64,000 nt of DNA, taken from Deinococcus aquaedulcis (GTDB lineage Bacteria > Deinococcota > Deinococci > Deinococcales > Deinococcaceae). Of this stretch, positions 58,788 through 64,000 are shown in pieces (the first letter of the stretch is position 1; the number at the start of each line of letters is the position of its first letter). Where the stretch lies: NCBI RefSeq assembly GCF_019693445.1, contig NZ_JAHRBL010000002.1:334828-398827 (forward strand), read 5' to 3'. Position numbers and translations under genes: made by a program. Below the pieces are notes generated by a model. It was not told the origin of the DNA. It did no database searches and was given only the letters and a program-made list of their open reading frames with translations.

Positions 58788-59669
58788 TTACCCGGCGCGT
58801 TTGAGTTTTCCAGTGCGTTTTGCCCAGGTTTCGGCGCGGCCAAACACCAGCAGCCCCAGCGGAATCGTCACCACCCCAAACACCAGCAGAATGCCCAGTT
58901 CCGGCAGCACCCCGCCCAGCCCCACGCCGGCCTCAATGGCCGTGCCTGTGCCATTCACCCCCAGAATCTTGCGACACGCCTCCAGCGCGTATGTGGCCGG
59001 CGACAGCGCACTGACCGGCTGCAACCACCCGGGCAACACGCTGACGGGGTAGTACACACCGGAAATCAGCAGAAACACCGCCTGAATGATATTGGTGGCC
59101 TGCGCGCCGTTTTCGGTGCTCATGACGGGCAGCACGGCGGCCATCAGGCCAATGCCCATAAAGCCCAAGCTGGCGACCATAAACACCACCAGACACTGCA
59201 GCACCTGCCCAAAGCTGGCGCCAATGTCCACAAACAGACCCATGAACAGAAACACCAGCACCCCGCGCAGCAGGGCGTAGGCGCCCGCAAACAGGCTCAC
59301 CCCCACCAGATGCGTCAGGCGGCTGACCGGCGCCATGAAAGTGTACTCAATCGTGCCTTCCCAGCGTTCGTAGGAAATGGAGTTGGCGATCTCGCCAAAC
59401 AGGCGGCCCAGAAAGGACCACATCACCGCTCCCAGCAGCAGCGTCAGCGTCAGGCGCGGGCTGCCCGCCGCCACGCCAATCAGCATGATGCTGGCGGCCG
59501 ACACCATGTCGTAGAAGGTGAACACCAGCACCCACGACCAGTAGCGCCGGGTCAGGTGAAAGTCGCGGAACACGAAGGCAAAGGCGGCGCGCAACTGGTG
59601 GGCCAGCGTGCCAGGCGTGGTGCGGTGGGGATCGGGGGACGGGGAAGGTGGATGGACTGGGGTGGTCAT
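58788..59669 (-). CDS. ABC-2-type transporter permease
   Basis: A 293-residue membrane protein with a Pro-rich cytosolic N-terminus (1-25) and six helices. ERWEGTIEYTFMAPVSRLTHL and the AVFLLISGVYYPVSVLPGWLQPVSALSPATYALEACR block are hallmarks of ABC-2 permeases (DrrB/NodJ-like). It follows its ATPase gene by 56 bases, and the pair probably works as a homodimeric exporter. The substrate is unknown. Confidence 0.88.
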   Translation of the reverse strand: MTTPVHPPSPSPDPHRTTPGTLAHQLRAAFAFVFRDFHLTRRYWSWVLVFTFYDMVSAASIMLIGVAAGSPRLTLTLLLGAVMWSFLGRLFGEIANSISYERWEGTIEYTFMAPVSRLTHLVGVSLFAGAYALLRGVLVFLFMGLFVDIGASFGQVLQCLVVFMVASLGFMGIGLMAAVLPVMSTENGAQATNIIQAVFLLISGVYYPVSVLPGWLQPVSALSPATYALEACRKILGVNGTGTAIEAGVGLGGVLPELGILLVFGVVTIPLGLLVFGRAETWAKRTGKLKRAG

Positions 59670-59725
59670 GAGGGCTCCAGGAGGGGAGGCGGGAAGCGGT
59701 GGGCGGGACGCGGGACCAGTCGGGA

Positions 59726-60592
<867 letters not shown>

Positions 60593-60774
60593 GGCAAACC
60601 TCCGGGTTGTGGGGAGACGAGGGGCCGCGCCCCTCTGGCGGCAGGGGGCAGCAGGCGGGGCGACAGAACTTAGCGCCGGGTGCGGACGTCGTCGATCATG
60701 GACGCTCAGCGTAGACGCCGGTCGGCCGGGAAGCGATACGCGTCATGGCGTACAGCTGGCCCCACACACCGCAA

Positions 60775-60804
60775 GAGGCCGCGCCCAGGCAGCGGCGCGG
60801 CCTC
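60775..60804 (-). terminator. GC-rich hairpin after the aldo/keto reductase gene
   Basis: A perfect 11-bp stem (60775-60785 with 60794-60804) lies 18 bases past the stop codon. The following minus-strand sequence has only two Ts. Confidence 0.6.
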
Positions 60805-60822
60805 CTTCCCTCTCCTGCGGGT

Positions 60823-61818
60823 CTACTTGGCGGGCAGGTACCAGTTGCGGTCCCAGCGGTGGGCGCGCAGCTTCTGCACCTGATCGGCGCTCAGGCCCTG
60901 ACCGTCGGCCAGCGCGGCGTTGCGCTCCACGTTCTGCACGCTGCGCATACCTACAATCACCGTGCTGACGGCCGGGTGCGAGAGCACAAAACGCAGGCTG
61001 GTCTCGGCCAGGGCGCCCGTCGAAATCCCCAGGTCCTGTTCAATGGCGCGCAGGCGGGGCTGCAACTGCGCCTTGCGGTCACCACCAAAGTAGGTGTGGC
61101 GCCAGTCGCCTTCGGGGAAGGTGGTCTCGGGCGTGATGCGCCCGGTCAGGCTGCCTTCGTCCAGCGCCACACGCACAATGACACCCACGCCGTTCGCCAG
61201 ACAGGCGTCCAGAAGGCGGTCCTGCGGGGACTGATCAAACACGTTGTAAATCACCTGCACGGTCTCCACGGCCCCGGCTTCCACGGCTTTGACCGCGTTA
61301 TCCGGCTGGTGGTCGTTGATGGAGATCCCGAACGCCTTGATCTTGCCCTGGCGCTTCAGGTCGGCCACGGCGGCCTGCCAGTCGCCCTGGCCCAGCCAGC
61401 TGTCGTTCCAGACGTGAAGCTGCTGCACGTCAATCTGGGGCAGCCCCAACCGCTCCAGGCTGGCCTCGGTCATGCGGATGACGTACTCGCCGGGAAACGC
61501 CTGATCGGCGGCCGTGTCGGGTGCGGCAGGCCACTGCATATTTTTGGGGCTGATCTTGGTGGCCACCAGCGTGCCCGGGTGCTCCCGCGCGACCTGGCCC
61601 ACCAGCCGCTCGGAGTGGCCGTTGCCGTAGCCCATCGCCGTGTCAATGAAGTTGCCGCCCAGTTCCACGTAGCGGCGCAGGGCCTTCAGGCTTTCGTCGT
61701 CCTGGGCCCCCACCCACATATCGGCGCCAATCCCCCAGGCGCCGTAGCCGATTTCCGTCACGATCAGGCCGGTGCGGCCCAGGGGGCGGGTGTGCAGGGT
61801 CTGGAACGAGGAGGCCAT
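60823..61818 (-). CDS. Aldo/keto reductase
   Basis: A 331-residue NADPH-dependent oxidoreductase with a TIM barrel. It opens [21 protein letters not shown], with the catalytic Asp/Tyr in [11 protein letters not shown], Lys in VATKIS and a His in QQLHVWND. The coenzyme segment is [14 protein letters not shown]. The ATG at 61818 has TACAGT exactly six bases upstream. It is divergent from the MFS exporter gene with 77 bases between starts, so the two may share regulation. Confidence 0.9.
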   Translation of the reverse strand: MASSFQTLHTRPLGRTGLIVTEIGYGAWGIGADMWVGAQDDESLKALRRYVELGGNFIDTAMGYGNGHSERLVGQVAREHPGTLVATKISPKNMQWPAAPDTAADQAFPGEYVIRMTEASLERLGLPQIDVQQLHVWNDSWLGQGDWQAAVADLKRQGKIKAFGISINDHQPDNAVKAVEAGAVETVQVIYNVFDQSPQDRLLDACLANGVGVIVRVALDEGSLTGRITPETTFPEGDWRHTYFGGDRKAQLQPRLRAIEQDLGISTGALAETSLRFVLSHPAVSTVIVGMRSVQNVERNAALADGQGLSADQVQKLRAHRWDRNWYLPAK

Positions 61819-61824
61819 GGCGCA

Positions 61825-61889
61825 ACTGTAACGATTCAGGCCCCATGAAGCCACTCACCCATTCTTCACGGCGCCGCCGGGCGTAGCCT
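61825..61889. promoter_or_regulatory. Back-to-back leaderless promoters of AKR and MFS genes
   Basis: On the minus strand TACAGT (61825-61830) lies six bases before the reductase ATG. On the plus strand TAGCCT (61884-61889) lies six bases before the MFS GTG. Both genes therefore probably make leaderless mRNAs from one 77-base divergent region. Confidence 0.6.
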
Positions 61890-61895
61890 GCCCAG

Positions 61896-63272
<1,377 letters not shown>

Positions 63273-63276
63273 GGCT

Positions 63277-63822
63277 TCATCCCTGCGGCCCAGCCTCAGA
63301 CTCGGGGGACTGAACAACCAAGCGGGGCCGGCGCCGCACCCGCACGAGCGTTCCCGTGAACAGGAGGAGCAGCACCACCAGGGGGCTCCAGAGGGCCACC
63401 TGGGCCTGCAACTTCTGCCCGCTGGTCATCTGAGGGCCACACTTCTCCACAAACGCCTGCTTACTCCACCACTCCGGCAGGGTCAGGCCCCGGCGCAGGA
63501 CAAGGTCGCTGAGTTGGCGCTCGGTCTGCACAACCTCCAGGGCGCGGGCCGCCGGGTGCACCAGCACATAGGCAGGAGATGTCTCGGGACCGGCCACGGC
63601 CAGGATGGGTTGCCCATCGGCGCAGCCGAACTTCTGAATCCAATACCGATCATTGAGTTCGCGCGGCCAGCTGTCCGAGTCGTTCTGACTCATCAGCATG
63701 TGATGTGTGTCCGACGTGCTGGAAGCGAAGAACCCGCCGCCCAGCGGGGTCCAGTGAAACTCGTCACTGCCGGTCGAAAAATCAGCGGTGACCGCTTCAT
63801 ACCAGATACCGCCGCCCAGTAA
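63277..63822 (-). pseudogene. Membrane-protein gene truncated at its 5' end by an insertion
   Basis: The readable frame runs from the stop at 63277 back past the usable ATG at 63699 and keeps strong coding character to about 63822 (GGGIWYEAVTADFSTG, then WTPLGGGFFASSTSDTHH). It then hits AT-rich DNA with a TAA at 63841-63843. This implies that the original N-terminus has been cut off next to a transposase-like ORF. What remains has a soluble region with two Cys and one C-terminal helix (about 40 residues from the end). Family unknown. A shortened 140-residue product from 63699 could still be made. Confidence 0.5.
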
Positions 63823-63847
63823 TACAAATTTGAAGTATAGTTAGTGT

Positions 63848-64000
63848 ATCAAAGCGATCATTCCTCTGAAGCACTTAGATGAAGACGAACTGCTGCGTCG
63901 TCAACGCCAAGCCTCAACCGCCGACGAGCGTGATCGTTGGTTTGCCTTGAGGACGCTCACCTTGCATCCTGACCACTCCAGGGCGCTCCTGGCCGAGCAG
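63848..64000 (+). mobile_element. Start of a transposase-like ORF (IS630-type?), cut by window end
   Basis: From about 63848 an open frame with no usual start codon reads IPLKHLDEDELLRRQRQASTADERDRWFALRTL and runs off the window. The helical DELLRR...RDRWFALRTL segment resembles the N-terminal HTH lead of IS630-family transposases. The preceding 40 bases are strikingly AT-rich (TATAGT and TAGTGT present) in a GC-rich genome, as at an IS end, and a TA dinucleotide at 63820 could be the target site. Family assignment is tentative. Confidence 0.45.

Overview
The window is a high-GC bacterial chromosome segment that reads as Deinococcus. Supporting signs are a RecQ helicase with more than one HRDC domain, paired PRC-barrel/DUF2382 stress-type proteins, and a PIG-L deacetylase of the kind used in bacillithiol synthesis. 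Above all, about 25 genes have a TANNNT -10 element only 6-9 bases before the start codon, the leaderless-mRNA architecture described for Deinococcus. I see no rRNA, tRNA, CRISPR array or prophage. The only mobile-element trace is at the right end.

Layout. 0.3-8.8 kb: cyclodeaminase-like protein, secreted GH18 chitinase, a decayed membrane-protein gene, asnS, two DUF2382 proteins, PhzF-like protein, Cof-type phosphatase and DUF1622 protein. 9-16.6 kb: recQ, a membrane protein, an acetyltransferase, typA and an AI-2E-family transporter. 17-24.9 kb: acyl-CoA mutase large subunit, beta-propeller protein, glgC, miaA, a small heat-shock protein and pfkA. 24.9-31.6 kb: rsmI in a coupled three-gene operon, rlmH, small and secreted proteins, a nucleotidyltransferase-fold protein, mraY behind a tiny leader ORF, and an RlmI-like methyltransferase. 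31.6-38.2 kb: TPR-GGDEF protein, trpBA, and a coupled operon of ParA-type ATPase, small DNA-binding-like protein, membrane HExxH protein and gluQ. 38.4-48.4 kb: PIG-L deacetylase, a second decayed gene, a three-gene operon ending in a DJ-1-like protein that lacks its cysteine, a 948-residue ATPase/helical-repeat protein, secreted TPR protein, lipid kinase, FAH-family hydrolase, and a Crp/Fnr regulator divergent from a lone LolD-like ATPase. 48.5-51.1 kb: a two-gene unit, an ARPP-2-like protein plus a vWA protein. 51.3-63.3 kb: OYE reductase, two ABC exporter operons, CBS/DUF21 protein, MBL hydrolase, aldo/keto reductase and MFS exporter. 57.4-57.9 kb: a 495-bp ORF-less element bounded by perfect 45-bp inverted repeats. 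63.3-64 kb: a membrane-protein gene cut at its 5' end beside the start of a transposase-like ORF.

Most genes are housekeeping or common accessory functions, packed with 4-base ATGA/GTGA overlaps. The best candidate for an under-described system is the vWA/ARPP-2-like pair. Next come the nested inverted-repeat element and the ParA-HExxH-gluQ operon. Functions were assigned by reading motifs by eye; no database search was run. Start codons were chosen from Shine-Dalgarno matches or the leaderless -10 spacing.
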